The notes: a model not told the origin generated them from the sequence alone. A DNA stretch of 64,000 nucleotides from Natrinema zhouii (GCF_013456555.2 NZ_CP059154.1:992001-1056000); one strand, 5' to 3'. Counted from the stretch's first letter, positions 19,502 through 29,303 are shown. Made by a program: numbers and translations.

Positions 19502-19521
19502 CTATCCTGTTAATCGGATAG
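19502..19521. terminator. Hairpin after ribB / before copper lipoprotein gene
   Basis: CTATCC and GGATAG form a 6-bp stem with an 8-base loop in an AT-rich gap. It lies 78 bp after the ribB stop and 35 bp before the next start. It could be a terminator of ribB or a protein-binding site. Confidence 0.35.
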
Positions 19522-19555
19522 GAACTGTTATCTCCTTATCTGACCAGTATGTAGT

Positions 19556-20326
19556 ATGACATCGAAGCCGTCGACGTCACTCGACACTGATCACGCTGCA
19601 ACCAGTACCGTGACGACCGAACGTAATCGGCGGCGTTTTCTCGCTGCACTCGGGGCTGGGAGTGCGGTCGCGATAGCTGGCTGTCTCGGCGGTGACGAAA
19701 CCACCAGTGATCCGGACGCTGACACGAACGGAACCGCCGATGAACCGGTGATCGATTCCCGGTTCGGCTATACGCTCCTCGCAGACGATGAAGAGACAAC
19801 GATCGACGCCGATCACACCGTTCAGTTGGTCATCGGTCCTCGAGACGGCTCACCAGTCCCCGAATTCTACTTCGAGCCAACTGGGCTGTTCGTCAACCCC
19901 GGCGATACGGTCGAGTTCGTGATGGCAACACCCCACCACAACGTGAACGCCTATCACCCCGCGTTCGGCTACGAACAGCGAGTCCCCGACGACGTCCCGG
20001 CGTTTTCCTCGCCGATCCTGGCCGAGGGCGACTCGTGGTTCTACACGTTCGAGGCGGAGGGGGGCTACGACTTTACCTGCGCACCGCACGAAACGTACGG
20101 TATGGCCGGTCGCATCGTCGTCGGCAGCGCAACCGGTCCCGGCGCAACCCCCATCGGCGAGGCTCCCGGCGACGAGGAAGCGCGCTCGCCCGACGGAACG
20201 GCCGGCACCGTTCTCGCCGATCCGGCGCTCGAGGGGGAGGCAATCGTCGAGGCCGAAGCAGTTGTGTGGGCGGACCTCGCGGTTGAGAGCAAGCAACTAC
20301 TGCAGGGCGGCGGTCACGAAGCGTAA
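19556..20326 (+). CDS. Tat-exported halocyanin-like copper lipoprotein
   Basis: 256 aa. Tat signal ERNRRRFLAALGAGSAVAIAG ends in lipobox AGC (Cys43). The cupredoxin domain spans about residues 85-190, with His127/His128 in ATPHHNVNAY and CAPHETYGM (Cys175, His178, Met183) as type 1 copper ligands. About 60 residues of helical, acidic sequence follow. It should sit outside the membrane as a blue-copper electron carrier. It is unlike the 4.5-kb cupredoxin outside the copper motif. The function of the C-terminal part is unknown. Confidence 0.82.
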   Translation: MTSKPSTSLDTDHAATSTVTTERNRRRFLAALGAGSAVAIAGCLGGDETTSDPDADTNGTADEPVIDSRFGYTLLADDEETTIDADHTVQLVIGPRDGSPVPEFYFEPTGLFVNPGDTVEFVMATPHHNVNAYHPAFGYEQRVPDDVPAFSSPILAEGDSWFYTFEAEGGYDFTCAPHETYGMAGRIVVGSATGPGATPIGEAPGDEEARSPDGTAGTVLADPALEGEAIVEAEAVVWADLAVESKQLLQGGGHEA

Positions 20327-20409
20327 TCGAATCGCCCAGCGCCCGGATTCGCCTGCTTCTCGGCGGGAACCGCGAACACTTAGTACGGTGGCTTGCAACA
20401 CTCTCGATC

Positions 20410-21345
20410 ATGGGATTCGACGAGATGGACGTCGACACGATCTGGATGGACGGCGAATTCGTCGACTGGGACGACGCGCAGATTCACGTGCTCACGCACG
20501 GGCTCCACTACGGGACGGGGGTCTTCGAAGGCGCACGCTGTTACGATACGGAAAACGGACCCGCACTCTTCCGCTGGGAGGAACACTTGGAGCGCCTGTT
20601 TCAGTCCACGAAACCGTACGAGATGGACATCGAGTACACGAAAGAAGAGCTCACCGAGGCGACGAAGGAGCTCATTCAGCGCCAGGAACTCCCGTCCTGT
20701 TACATTCGCCCGATCGCCTACTACGGCTACAACTCGCTGGGCGTCAGCCCCAAGGACTGCCCGACCCGGACCGCCGTCGCCGCGTGGCCGTGGGGTGCGT
20801 ACCTCGGCGAGGAGGCCCTCGAGAACGGGATCGACGTGATGATTTCCTCGTGGCGGAAACACGCCTCGAGCCAGATTCCGACGAACGCCAAGACGACCGG
20901 TCTCTACGTCAACAGCATGCTCGCCGGCGAGGAGGCCCGCCGGAACGGCTACGCGGAAGCGATCGTCCTCAACAAGGAGGGGAACGTCGCGGAAGGCCCC
21001 GGCGAGAACATCTTCCTCGTCCGCGACGGCGAACTCTACACGCCCGGGCTCTCGGAGTCGATCCTCGACGGTATCACTCGAGACTCCGTCATCCGGATCG
21101 CCGAAGACCTCGGATATACGGTCCACGACAACGTCTCCATCTCGCGCGGCGAACTCAACACGGCCGACGAGCTGTTCTTTACCGGCTCTGCGGCTGAAGT
21201 GACGCCCATCCGGAAGGTCGACAACGTCGTCATCGGCGACGGCTCTCGCGGTCCCGTCACCGAGGAACTCCAGCAGAAATTCTTCGAAATCGTCGAAGAG
21301 GGCTCCGAGGAGTACGACGAGTGGTTCGAGTACGTCGACGTGTAA
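20410..21345 (+). CDS. ilvE: Branched-chain amino acid aminotransferase
   Basis: 311 aa, a fold-type IV PLP enzyme. HGLHYGTGVFEGARCY is the N-terminal signature, Lys161 in PTNAKTTGLYVNSML binds PLP, and EGPGENIFLV and FFTGSAAEVTPI complete the class IV pattern. It transfers amino groups between glutamate and the keto acids of Val, Leu and Ile. Start ATG 20410 gives the usual N-terminus; it appears to be monocistronic. Confidence 0.96.
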   Translation: MGFDEMDVDTIWMDGEFVDWDDAQIHVLTHGLHYGTGVFEGARCYDTENGPALFRWEEHLERLFQSTKPYEMDIEYTKEELTEATKELIQRQELPSCYIRPIAYYGYNSLGVSPKDCPTRTAVAAWPWGAYLGEEALENGIDVMISSWRKHASSQIPTNAKTTGLYVNSMLAGEEARRNGYAEAIVLNKEGNVAEGPGENIFLVRDGELYTPGLSESILDGITRDSVIRIAEDLGYTVHDNVSISRGELNTADELFFTGSAAEVTPIRKVDNVVIGDGSRGPVTEELQQKFFEIVEEGSEEYDEWFEYVDV

Positions 21346-21646
21346 GGAGAGTTGATTCCCGATAGAGAACGCGTTTAATCGATTTCGAATAGCGACTTCG
21401 GGACGAAGTGAACCGGATTCTTCTACTGGTCTGTACACGATCCGTGCTGTGGCCGGGAGCGCACCTCGAGCACCGCGAGAGGTGCGCGACTCGGGGGAGG
21501 GCAGGCGGTTGACCAACATTCACCGCGAGCGACCGAAGGGAGCGAGCGGGCCGACGACCGACCCAACGGGGAGGGAGGAGTGCTTTTGCTCGAGCTTTTG
21601 CCGAGCGAACGACCGAAGGGAGTGAGCGCAGAGCAAAAGGTCGGTG
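21346..21646. repeat. Convergent intergenic region with repeated GACCGAAGGGAG blocks
   Basis: Two copies of a near-palindromic block built on GAGCGAC-GACCGAAGGGAG-GAGCG occur at 21525-21547 and 21602-21628. The second lies in the loop of a hairpin whose arms are CTTTTGC (21595-21601) and GCAAAAG (21633-21639). ilvE and the DUF502 gene converge here, so the hairpin is a candidate bidirectional terminator. The rest of the spacer (21346-21520) shows nothing coding. Confidence 0.45.
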
Positions 21647-22360
21647 TTAGTCGTCGTCGGCGCGGTCGGTTCCGGTGCGGTCGGGTTTCTTCGCCTTCGC
21701 GTCGTCAATGACGTCGATGGAGACGCCAGCATCCATGCCGCGGTGGTTGGCGTCGCCGAAGCCGGCGCTCAGGACGCGAGTGAGCGCATCCTCGACGTCC
21801 TCGTCGAGTTCGGTGATCTCGTCGGGTTCGACTTCGACGACGTACCCCGTCGTGATGTTCGGCGAGGTGGGCAAGAAGAGCACCTCGCGGCCGTCGTCGG
21901 TCACCTTGCCGGTCTTGAACGCCGTCATCCGCAGCCCCTCCCAGGTTTCGATCTTGACCGGTTTCTGGAGCGAATCCTGGTCGCCGAACGCCGTCTCGGC
22001 GGCCATCTTCGAGGCGTTGTAGACGACGCGGATCACGGGGACGCGATTGGCGATGTTGTCGACGAGCCGTTCGACCAGCCCGCCGACGGTCGTTCGCATG
22101 AGATAGCCCACCGAGAACGTGAGAATGATAAAGACGGTCAGCGCGACGATCACGCGGAGGAACTGGGCGAGTTGCTCGCGCGTCTGGACGGCCTGATCGC
22201 TCGAGCCGGGAATAAGCGGCGTGAGTGCGTCGGCTCGGAGAATGAGACCGGGCGTCAGTCCGGCGACGAGCCCGTAGAGCCAGTAGATCGCGTAGAGCGT
22301 GATAAGGATGGGGCCGAGGACGACGAGCCCGCTCGCGAAATCCCGCTTCCACGAAGCCAT
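21647..22360 (-). CDS. DUF502-family membrane protein
   Basis: 237 aa. Two long membrane segments (about residues 10-35 and 65-90), a central region with IPVIRVVYNASKMAAETAF (the family core, NRVPVIRVVY), and the beta-rich part VLFLPTSPNITTGYVVEVEPDEI. Family knowledge: DUF502 (COG2928) proteins are integral membrane proteins of uncertain role. The C-terminal 30 residues are a charged haloarchaeal tail. It faces the MFS gene head-to-head with a 117-bp gap. Confidence 0.85.
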   Translation of the reverse strand: MASWKRDFASGLVVLGPILITLYAIYWLYGLVAGLTPGLILRADALTPLIPGSSDQAVQTREQLAQFLRVIVALTVFIILTFSVGYLMRTTVGGLVERLVDNIANRVPVIRVVYNASKMAAETAFGDQDSLQKPVKIETWEGLRMTAFKTGKVTDDGREVLFLPTSPNITTGYVVEVEPDEITELDEDVEDALTRVLSAGFGDANHRGMDAGVSIDVIDDAKAKKPDRTGTDRADDD

Positions 22361-22477
22361 GTGCAGGATCTCACACTACTGGCTAATGAGCCCTTCCCTT
22401 TGTCGTATCCGTCTGCGTCGGCGCTCGCGTCGGCCGACGGCTCAAATTTCAAGCCGTCCGCCTGCAAAGCGACATCC

Positions 22478-23854
22478 ATGAGCCTCGAGCAGGAGTCCGC
22501 GGGCGAGGAAGCCGATCCGCTGGATCCGTTCCGGCAGTTCTTCGCGCTCGAGCGCGACGTGCTCGTCCTCTCGGCGGCGATGTTCGCGTTCAGTCTCGGC
22601 TTTCAGATGACCAATCGGTACATGGCCGAGTACATGTCGGCGCTGGGCGCGTCGGCGGTCGTCATCGGCCTATTCGGCTCGTTCGGGAACGTCATCAGCG
22701 CTGTCTACCCCTATCCCGGCGGGGCGATCTCGGATCGAATCGGCTCCCGGTACGCCCTGACGGCCTTCGGTCTCTGCTCGACGGTAGGGTTTGGAATCTG
22801 GCTCGCTGCACCCGCGCTCGCGGGCGTTTCGATCGGCTCGACCTCGCTGGCCATCGGTGCGATCTTTCTCGGCCTCGTGCTCGCGCAGGCCTGGAAATCG
22901 TTCGGCCTCGGGGCGACGTTCGCGATCGTCAAGCAGTCCGTTTCGCCCTCGAAGCTGGCCGCCGGCTTCGCGAGCACCGAGACGTTCCGCCGCACCGCCT
23001 TCCTCGTCGGCCCGCTGTTCGCCGCCGCGCTCTTCTATCCGTTCGGCTCGAGCGACGGCGAGATCGTCACCGCGTTCCAGCTCATTTTGCTCGTCGCCGT
23101 CGTCTTCGGCGTCCTCGGAACGATCGTCCAGCACGTCCTCTACAGGCCCGACGAGGACGATATCGGCAAGGAGTTCGAGGGGGTCTCCCAGCTCCGCACC
23201 GATCTCCGGACGATGCCCGACGAACTCAGGCCCTTGCTGGTCGGCGACACCCTGGTCCGCTTCGCCAACGGGATGGTGTACGTCTTCTTCGTCATCGTTG
23301 TCACGCGCTTTCTCGGAGTCGGTCTCTCGTTGTCCGTCCCGGTAGCGGGAACCGTCGATCTCTCGCCACAGTCGTACTTCGGGATCCTGCTCGGAATCGA
23401 GATGGTGGTCGCCCTGCTGACGATGATTCCGGTCGCCAAGGCAGCCGAACGCGTCGGTCTCAAACCGGTCGTCGCGCTCGGGTTCGCGGTCTACGCGGTC
23501 TTTCCGGTTTTGCTGATCAACGCGCCCGAAGACGCGGCCGTCCTCGCGGCCCTCTTCGCGTTCTCCGGGCTGCGGTTCGCGGGGCTGCCGGCGCACAAGG
23601 CGCTGATCGTCGGCCCGGCGGAACGGGGTGCCAGCGGGCGGGTGACCGGCGCATACTACCTCCTGCGGAACCTGATCGTCATCCCGAGCGCGGCACTGGG
23701 TGGACTGCTGTGGGACGGGTTCTCGAACCCGCTGACCGGTGCCGAAGTGTTCGCCGGCGATCCGACCGTCGCGTTCAGTCTTGCGACCGTGATCGGGCTG
23801 CTCGGAACGGTTTACTTCCTGCTGTTCGGCGAGGAGTTCGAGGCGTATCAGTAG
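22478..23854 (+). CDS. Major facilitator superfamily transporter
   Basis: 458 aa from ATG 22478; the upstream part of the open frame is a shadow of the DUF502 gene. Twelve hydrophobic segments in two halves. The MFS A-motif is seen after the second segment (GGAISDRIGSRYAL). A central hydrophilic loop carries DEDDIGKEFEGVSQLRTDLR. The substrate cannot be predicted. Confidence 0.88.
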   Translation: MSLEQESAGEEADPLDPFRQFFALERDVLVLSAAMFAFSLGFQMTNRYMAEYMSALGASAVVIGLFGSFGNVISAVYPYPGGAISDRIGSRYALTAFGLCSTVGFGIWLAAPALAGVSIGSTSLAIGAIFLGLVLAQAWKSFGLGATFAIVKQSVSPSKLAAGFASTETFRRTAFLVGPLFAAALFYPFGSSDGEIVTAFQLILLVAVVFGVLGTIVQHVLYRPDEDDIGKEFEGVSQLRTDLRTMPDELRPLLVGDTLVRFANGMVYVFFVIVVTRFLGVGLSLSVPVAGTVDLSPQSYFGILLGIEMVVALLTMIPVAKAAERVGLKPVVALGFAVYAVFPVLLINAPEDAAVLAALFAFSGLRFAGLPAHKALIVGPAERGASGRVTGAYYLLRNLIVIPSAALGGLLWDGFSNPLTGAEVFAGDPTVAFSLATVIGLLGTVYFLLFGEEFEAYQ

Positions 23855-23923
23855 CTGCTCTGGATACAGGCACACTCGGTGAGCTCGACAGTACAGCGCG
23901 GTCTCCGTCTCACTTCGGCCTGA

Positions 23924-24081
23924 CCAATCATCGTGCGGTGGCGCGCGCTGTGCCGCGGTGAGTCGCTGACGAACCGCGGCGCAACGTCGTGCGAGGGATG
24001 AGTGAGGGGAGAATGACCGAGCGAATCGGTTGGGGAGGGTGTGGCTATCCCCTGTTGCCATGACAGCAGGGCACTTCTTCG
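23924..24081 (-). repeat. Dispersed repeat, copy A (partner at 62302-62460)
   Basis: Read on the minus strand, this 158-bp segment runs from GAAGAAGTGCCCTGCTG through GGCAACAGGG, CCGATTCGCTCG, TCACTCATCCCT and GCGCGCCACCGCA to GATTGG. The same order of blocks, with scattered substitutions, occurs at 62302-62460 on the plus strand. It fills most of the gap between the MFS gene and the SpoIIM-like gene. Short open frames in it (starting MATGDSH) are not kept in frame between the copies, so I do not call a gene. Confidence 0.72.
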
Positions 24082-24158
24082 CACGTATCTCCAGCAGACT
24101 CCACTGCTCTACTCACACGCCTACGTATCGAACGCTCACTTCGGGTAGCGGCAGTTCG

Positions 24159-25685
24159 TTAGAGGAAGAACCGATAGTAGTACGGACTGACGAACCCCTC
24201 GATAACCGCCGCGATCGCCAACAGGATCCCGATCCCGACTAGTACCCAGAACGCCCGCTCGAGCGCGTCCGCGAGATCCGTCCGCGTGGCACGCCCTCGC
24301 CACGTCCGCCAGGCGGAGACGCCCACGGAAACCCCCAGCGCGCCAGCGATCAGAATCGCCGGAATCTCGAGGACGCCGTGGGGAACGACGAACGCGACGA
24401 GTTCCATCGGCTCGGCCTCGAGGCGAGCGGTGATGCCCAGGAAGATACCGTTGAACAGCAACGAGGCGATCGCCGGGATCACGAGCGCGACGCCGGCGAA
24501 GGCCGTCATGAGCGCGACCAGCCAGTTATTGCCGAACAGTTCGATCGCCATCGCCGGCGGGAGCCACCCCTCGAGGCGGGCCGCGATGGACGCCTCGAAG
24601 GTACCGACGAGGGGATCGGCAGCTATCCACCCCAGCCAGAATCCGAGGAGACCGAGGCCGACGACGAACGCGTGCGTCCCGGGCCGCGCTCGGACGAACG
24701 ACACAAGCTCACGCCAGCCACGACGGAGTCCGGCCCGAGCCCCGTCGCGAAGCGATCGCGTCGGCGGCGCCGGCGGAGCCAATCGGTCCCGATAGCCACA
24801 GTAGACGGCGGTCTTCAGCAGATCGAGGGCCGGCATCGCGATCAGCGCGGAGACCAGCGAACCGATGGAGACGACGTTGACGATCGAGAACAGCCCGGTG
24901 AGCGTCGAGATGCCGACCACGATCCCGATCGCGATCACGTAGTAGAAGCCCGCTTCCACCGGCCGTGCGCGAACGAACCCTGCGGCGCTCCGCAGCGAGC
25001 CGAACACGCCCGCGTCGTCGACGACGATCGCGACCGGTGCGAAGGCGAACAGCGCGCGAACGACGAGTAGGACGACGAACGCGACGAGCACGCCGATCAG
25101 AGCCGCTGGAAGCGCGAGGGCCATCGATCCGGTTACAAGCGAGACGATACCGGCGACCAGCGCCGTTCCGATGGCGATGGCACCGAGTACTGCCATCCAG
25201 CACAGTCCCTCGAGGACGAACAGCCCGAGAAACCGAAGCCAGTAGCGGCGAACGCCGTCGATTCCGGCGACGAGGCCGCGTTCGTCACGGAGCCGGCCGT
25301 AACAGGCCGCGAGCTGGCCGGCGGCGACGACGGCGGACAGCACCACGAACAACAGTACGCTCACGATGATCGTCACGACGGCGAGGGCTACCAGCGATGG
25401 CGTCACCAGCTGGTCGACAACGGGCTCGAGACCGCTCGCCCAGGCGTCGAACGCCTCTTGATCGTCGCTGGGACTCGGCGGTGGGTCGAGTTCCACGAGG
25501 TGGGTTCGGATCGACTCGAGCCGCCCGGTCCGCGAGAGGACGAGATAGGCGATTCCGATCGCGAGAAACGGAACGACGCGTACGATCGCGGGCACCGCGA
25601 CGCCGAGCAGGTACACGGGCAGGAGATCGCCCGGGCGACGACGGAGGACGGCGACGACGGCGGCGACGAAATCTGAGAGGGCCAT
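24159..25685 (-). CDS. Membrane protein with C-terminal SpoIIM/DUF95 domain
   Basis: 508 aa with about ten membrane segments. The N-terminal half (to about residue 300) resembles a DUF7544-like or glycerophosphoryl-diester-phosphodiesterase-membrane-domain type repeat of helices; I am not certain. The C-terminal half, from HAFVVGLGLLGFWLGW, ends in the SpoIIM/DUF95 pattern: NGIFLGI, VVPHGVLEIPAILIAGALG, and a final hydrophobic helix. SpoIIM-like archaeal proteins are membrane proteins of unknown role. Confidence 0.8.
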   Translation of the reverse strand: MALSDFVAAVVAVLRRRPGDLLPVYLLGVAVPAIVRVVPFLAIGIAYLVLSRTGRLESIRTHLVELDPPPSPSDDQEAFDAWASGLEPVVDQLVTPSLVALAVVTIIVSVLLFVVLSAVVAAGQLAACYGRLRDERGLVAGIDGVRRYWLRFLGLFVLEGLCWMAVLGAIAIGTALVAGIVSLVTGSMALALPAALIGVLVAFVVLLVVRALFAFAPVAIVVDDAGVFGSLRSAAGFVRARPVEAGFYYVIAIGIVVGISTLTGLFSIVNVVSIGSLVSALIAMPALDLLKTAVYCGYRDRLAPPAPPTRSLRDGARAGLRRGWRELVSFVRARPGTHAFVVGLGLLGFWLGWIAADPLVGTFEASIAARLEGWLPPAMAIELFGNNWLVALMTAFAGVALVIPAIASLLFNGIFLGITARLEAEPMELVAFVVPHGVLEIPAILIAGALGVSVGVSAWRTWRGRATRTDLADALERAFWVLVGIGILLAIAAVIEGFVSPYYYRFFL

Positions 25686-25841
25686 GGTCGGTCGTTAGTA
25701 CGTGTATCAGTTAAATGAACCCTCTTATCGACCGTGCGATGTGACTGGTCAGGATCAACCGTCGATCGATACCACAGGTGGATAGCGATCCTGGCAACTG
25801 ACGCCTCGTTGTTTACGACGGTGGCCACCGTACGGCCGTGT

Positions 25842-26984
25842 ATGGTCACCACAATCTCGCCCGAACGGCTCGCCGAGCTGCAGGACGAGGACGCCGATTT
25901 CGCGCTCGTCGATACCCGTCCCGAAGACAGCTACGAGTCCTGGCACATCGCGGGCGCGCTCCACTTCCCGTTCGGCCCCGAGGAGGAACTGGACGGCCAA
26001 CTCGAGGACCTCGAGGCCGTCGTCGGCGACGCCAACCGCGTCATCACCGTCTGTGCGAAGGGGCTCTCCTCGGGCAACCTCGCGACGCGCCTCGAGTCGG
26101 CGACCGACGAGTACGAGGTGGCGGCCGTCGACGGCGGCATGAAGGGCTGGAGCGGGGTCTACGACCGAGTGGAGATGGACGTGGCCGACGGGATGACGAT
26201 CGTCCAGATCCAGCGGCGCGCGAAGGGGTGTCTGGGCTACGTCGTCGGCTGTGCGGAGACGGGCGAGGCCGTCGTCGTCGATCCGACCGCGGACACCGAC
26301 GAGTACGCGGCTGCGGCCGAGGAGGCCGGCCTGACCGTTACCGGCGTGATCGACACGCACGTGCACGCCGACCACATTTCCGGCGGTCGAGAGCTGGCGG
26401 ACGACCTCGAGGTACCGTACTATCTCGGCGAGCGCGCGAGCGAGCGCGACGTCGAACGGGAGTACACGCCGCTCGAGCGCAACGAGGTCCGTTCCGTCGG
26501 CGAGCGCGAGATCAAGGCGGTGTCCGCACCGGGCCACACGAGTGAGATGATCAATCTGCTCGTGGACGACGCGGCGCTACTGACCGCCGACACGCTGCAC
26601 GTCGACTCGACGGGGCGGACGGAACTCGAGTTTAGTGAGGACGAGGGGAAACGAGGCGCTCGAATGCTCTACGAGACGCTTCACCGGACGATTCTGGCCG
26701 AACCCGAGAGCCTTGTCGTCCTGCCGGGGCACGTGACGGTGACCGCCGACGGCGAGTTCGAACACGGCGCACCCGGCAAGCCGATTCGGACGACGATCCG
26801 CGCTGCGCGGACGGGGATCGACCTGCTCGGACTCGAGGAGGACGAGTTCGTCGAGCGCATGGCCGACGCCGGCGAGAAGCCGTCGAACTACGAGGAGATC
26901 ATCGAGTATAATCGCGGCGCAGCCGAGATTCCGCCCGAGGAGCGGGTCGAACTCGAGCTGGGGCCGAACAACTGTTCCGCTTGA
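25842..26984 (+). CDS. Rhodanese - metallo-beta-lactamase (persulfide dioxygenase-type) fusion
   Basis: 380 aa from ATG 25842. Residues 1-105 form a rhodanese domain with catalytic Cys71 in CAKGLSSG. Residues 115-380 form an MBL domain of the ETHE1/persulfide dioxygenase type: THVHADHISGG (His173, His175, Asp177, His178), APGHTSEM, LLTADTLHVD and LPGH. Such enzymes oxidise glutathione-type or protein persulfide to sulfite with one iron; the rhodanese part would supply or accept the sulfane sulfur. The thiol used in this organism is not shown by the sequence. Confidence 0.88.
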   Translation: MVTTISPERLAELQDEDADFALVDTRPEDSYESWHIAGALHFPFGPEEELDGQLEDLEAVVGDANRVITVCAKGLSSGNLATRLESATDEYEVAAVDGGMKGWSGVYDRVEMDVADGMTIVQIQRRAKGCLGYVVGCAETGEAVVVDPTADTDEYAAAAEEAGLTVTGVIDTHVHADHISGGRELADDLEVPYYLGERASERDVEREYTPLERNEVRSVGEREIKAVSAPGHTSEMINLLVDDAALLTADTLHVDSTGRTELEFSEDEGKRGARMLYETLHRTILAEPESLVVLPGHVTVTADGEFEHGAPGKPIRTTIRAARTGIDLLGLEEDEFVERMADAGEKPSNYEEIIEYNRGAAEIPPEERVELELGPNNCSA

Positions 26985-26994
26985 GTCAGCCGAG

Positions 26995-27318
26995 TCAGCG
27001 CGAGTAGGTCTCGAGACGATCGATTCGCCCGTCCTTGATTTCGAAGATATCCGCGAACTCGAAGAGGATCGTCCCTTCCTCGGTGACGCAGCCGCGTGCT
27101 GCGATCTGACCGTCCTCGGCGATCACCGACTCGAGTTCGTGACTGGTGTCCGGGTTCGGCCGCTTCTCGCGCATGAATTCGATGAACTCGTCGCGGTTCT
27201 CGAACGTCCGATCCGGCCGGTGCTGGACGAACGTCGGTGAGAGGATGTCCTCGAGTGCGTCGTAGTCGTGTTCGTCGAGGGCTGCGTAGTATCGCCTGGC
27301 GAGAGCGGCCGAATCCAT
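26995..27318 (-). CDS. SnoaL-like (NTF2 fold) protein
   Basis: 107 aa from ATG 27318; the longer open frame overlaps the promoter and start of the Rieske gene. LARRYYAALDEHDYDALEDILSPTFVQH and the C-terminal FADIFEIKDGRIDRLETY are typical of the SnoaL-like polyketide cyclase family. These cone-shaped proteins act as small enzymes or binding proteins. No specific substrate can be named. It converges with the rhodanese-MBL gene. Confidence 0.85.
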   Translation of the reverse strand: MDSAALARRYYAALDEHDYDALEDILSPTFVQHRPDRTFENRDEFIEFMREKRPNPDTSHELESVIAEDGQIAARGCVTEEGTILFEFADIFEIKDGRIDRLETYSR

Positions 27319-27433
27319 ATCCGACGTTTCGTCGCGACCGACAAAAGCGTGCGACTCTCCTGACTGGTCCGGGGACCAACTCGAACGCCGGGTTCGGGGA
27401 ACCCTTACACAGTTGCACGGTGGTTGTTCACAT

Positions 27434-29236
27434 ATGGCGACGGTAGACGACTTCCAGGCGACAGTTTCGCTGGGCGATCTCGAGGCGGCGGGCCGCGAAC
27501 TGGTGTCCGTCGACGGAACGGCGATCGCGCTCTTCCACCACGAAGGCGAGGTTCGAGCGGTCGATAACCGCTGTCCGCACATGGGGTTTCCCCTCTCCGA
27601 GGGGAGCGTCGCGGACGGCATCCTCACCTGTCACTGGCACCACGCGCGGTTCGAACTCTCCTGTGGCGACACGTTCGACCCCTGGGCCGACGACGTCCGA
27701 ACGTATCCGACCGAAATCCGGGACGGTACCGTGTTCGTTAACCCGAATCCGCCCCGAGAGTTACCGCCCGACGAGCACTGGGCGGACCGTCTCGAGACCG
27801 GACTGGCAGAGAACCTCCGACTCGTCGTCGCGAAGTCGACGATCGGGCTACTGGACGCCGGCGTCGACTATCGAGAGCCGATGAGGACCGTTCTCGAGTT
27901 CGGAACTCGGTACCGGGAGTCGGGTTGGGGATCGGGACTGACCGTCCTGGGCTGCATGACGAACGTGATCGACGACCTCGACCCGACGGACCGAAAGCGG
28001 GCGCTGTACACCGGCGTTCGCCACGTCGCGGACGACTGCGCAGACCAGCCGCCGAACTTCGATCAGCCGTCGTTCTCGACCGACGAGGTGGCCTTCGACA
28101 GACTGAAATCCTGGTTCCGGGACTGCGTCGAGGTTCGCGACGCCGACGGTGCGGAGCGCTGCCTCCGCACGGCCGTCGCGACCGGCCGATCCGAACCCGA
28201 GGTGGCCGAGTTGCTCTTCGCCGCCGCGACCGACCACCCCTACCTCTCGAGCGGGCACGTCCTCGACTTCGCCAATACGGCCTTCGAGTGCCTCGAGCGC
28301 GTCGGCTGGGACGACGCGGACGAGACGTTGGCGAGCCTGATCGACCCCCTCGCGAGCGCCGATCGCAGCGACGAGCGGTCCTCGTGGCGACAGCCGATCG
28401 ATCTCGTGGCATTGCTCGAGGATGTCTACGGCGGCGACGTGACGGCGACGAGCGGGCTCGAAGACCTCGCAAGCGAGGGAGCGGGTCAGTCCTGGTCACC
28501 GCCGGCGGCGTTCCAGGAGACGCTGCGGTCGGACGATCCCGAAGCGATCGTCGACGCGCTCGCGAACGCCGTCCGCGACGGGGCGACGACCGAAGCCCTC
28601 GCGGCCGAAGTCGCACACGCTGCCGCGACCCGCGTCGCCCGGTTCGGCACCGCGAACGAGTTCAGCGACTGGAACACCGTCCACCACACGTTCACGTACG
28701 CCAACGCGATCCACCAGAGCGCGCGGCGGACGGACGCGATCGAACTCTACCGCGGCGTCTTCGACGCCGCACTCAACGTCTACCTCGACCGGTTTCTCAA
28801 CACGCCGCCGACGCCGATCCCCGAACCCGGCGCGAACGAGACCGGACGCGACGCGGAGGCGATCCTCGAGGACCTCCTCGAGACCTTCGACAGGGAGGGC
28901 GCAGTGAACGAAGCGGGTCGACTCGTCGCCGAGTACTTCGACTGCGGCGGCGACCCCGCACGCCTGAAGCGAACGCTCGGTCACGGACTCCTGCGCGAAG
29001 ACGCCGGCTTCCACACCCTCCAGAACCTCGAGGCGGCGTTCCGCCAGTTCGATCTCGTCGCGAACGCGGTCGAATCGACCACCGGAACCGATCGCGACCT
29101 CGAGCACCGGCGACGAGTACCGCTGATCGCGACCGCCCGCTACATGGCCGCACACTTCCCGACTCGTCGGCAGGCCGAGCAGACGTTTACGATCGCCGCG
29201 CGGCTCAACCGCGGGGAGGCGATCCACGACGGATAG
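27434..29236 (+). CDS. Rieske [2Fe-2S] domain fused to large uncharacterised helical domain
   Basis: 600 aa. Residues 1-110 are a Rieske domain: CPHMG (Cys47, His49) and CHWH (Cys66, His69) with 16 residues between the pairs, the classic C-x-H...C-x2-H site. Residues about 130-600 are mainly helical and contain several His-rich motifs: [37 protein letters not shown] and [12 protein letters not shown] do not recognise this domain with confidence; it has some flavour of the questin-oxidase-like all-helical proteins. There is no signal peptide, so it is cytoplasmic. The domain order suggests an oxygenase or oxidase fed by the Rieske centre, but no typical Rieske-oxygenase mononuclear iron domain is present. 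Confidence 0.85.
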   Translation: MATVDDFQATVSLGDLEAAGRELVSVDGTAIALFHHEGEVRAVDNRCPHMGFPLSEGSVADGILTCHWHHARFELSCGDTFDPWADDVRTYPTEIRDGTVFVNPNPPRELPPDEHWADRLETGLAENLRLVVAKSTIGLLDAGVDYREPMRTVLEFGTRYRESGWGSGLTVLGCMTNVIDDLDPTDRKRALYTGVRHVADDCADQPPNFDQPSFSTDEVAFDRLKSWFRDCVEVRDADGAERCLRTAVATGRSEPEVAELLFAAATDHPYLSSGHVLDFANTAFECLERVGWDDADETLASLIDPLASADRSDERSSWRQPIDLVALLEDVYGGDVTATSGLEDLASEGAGQSWSPPAAFQETLRSDDPEAIVDALANAVRDGATTEALAAEVAHAAATRVARFGTANEFSDWNTVHHTFTYANAIHQSARRTDAIELYRGVFDAALNVYLDRFLNTPPTPIPEPGANETGRDAEAILEDLLETFDREGAVNEAGRLVAEYFDCGGDPARLKRTLGHGLLREDAGFHTLQNLEAAFRQFDLVANAVESTTGTDRDLEHRRRVPLIATARYMAAHFPTRRQAEQTFTIAARLNRGEAIHDG

Positions 29237-29303
29237 GTCCGCCGCCCTCGGCGCTCGCTCGCGTTCCGGGTTCCTTTTCTCCCGGCTTCACCTACCCCCT
29301 CCC

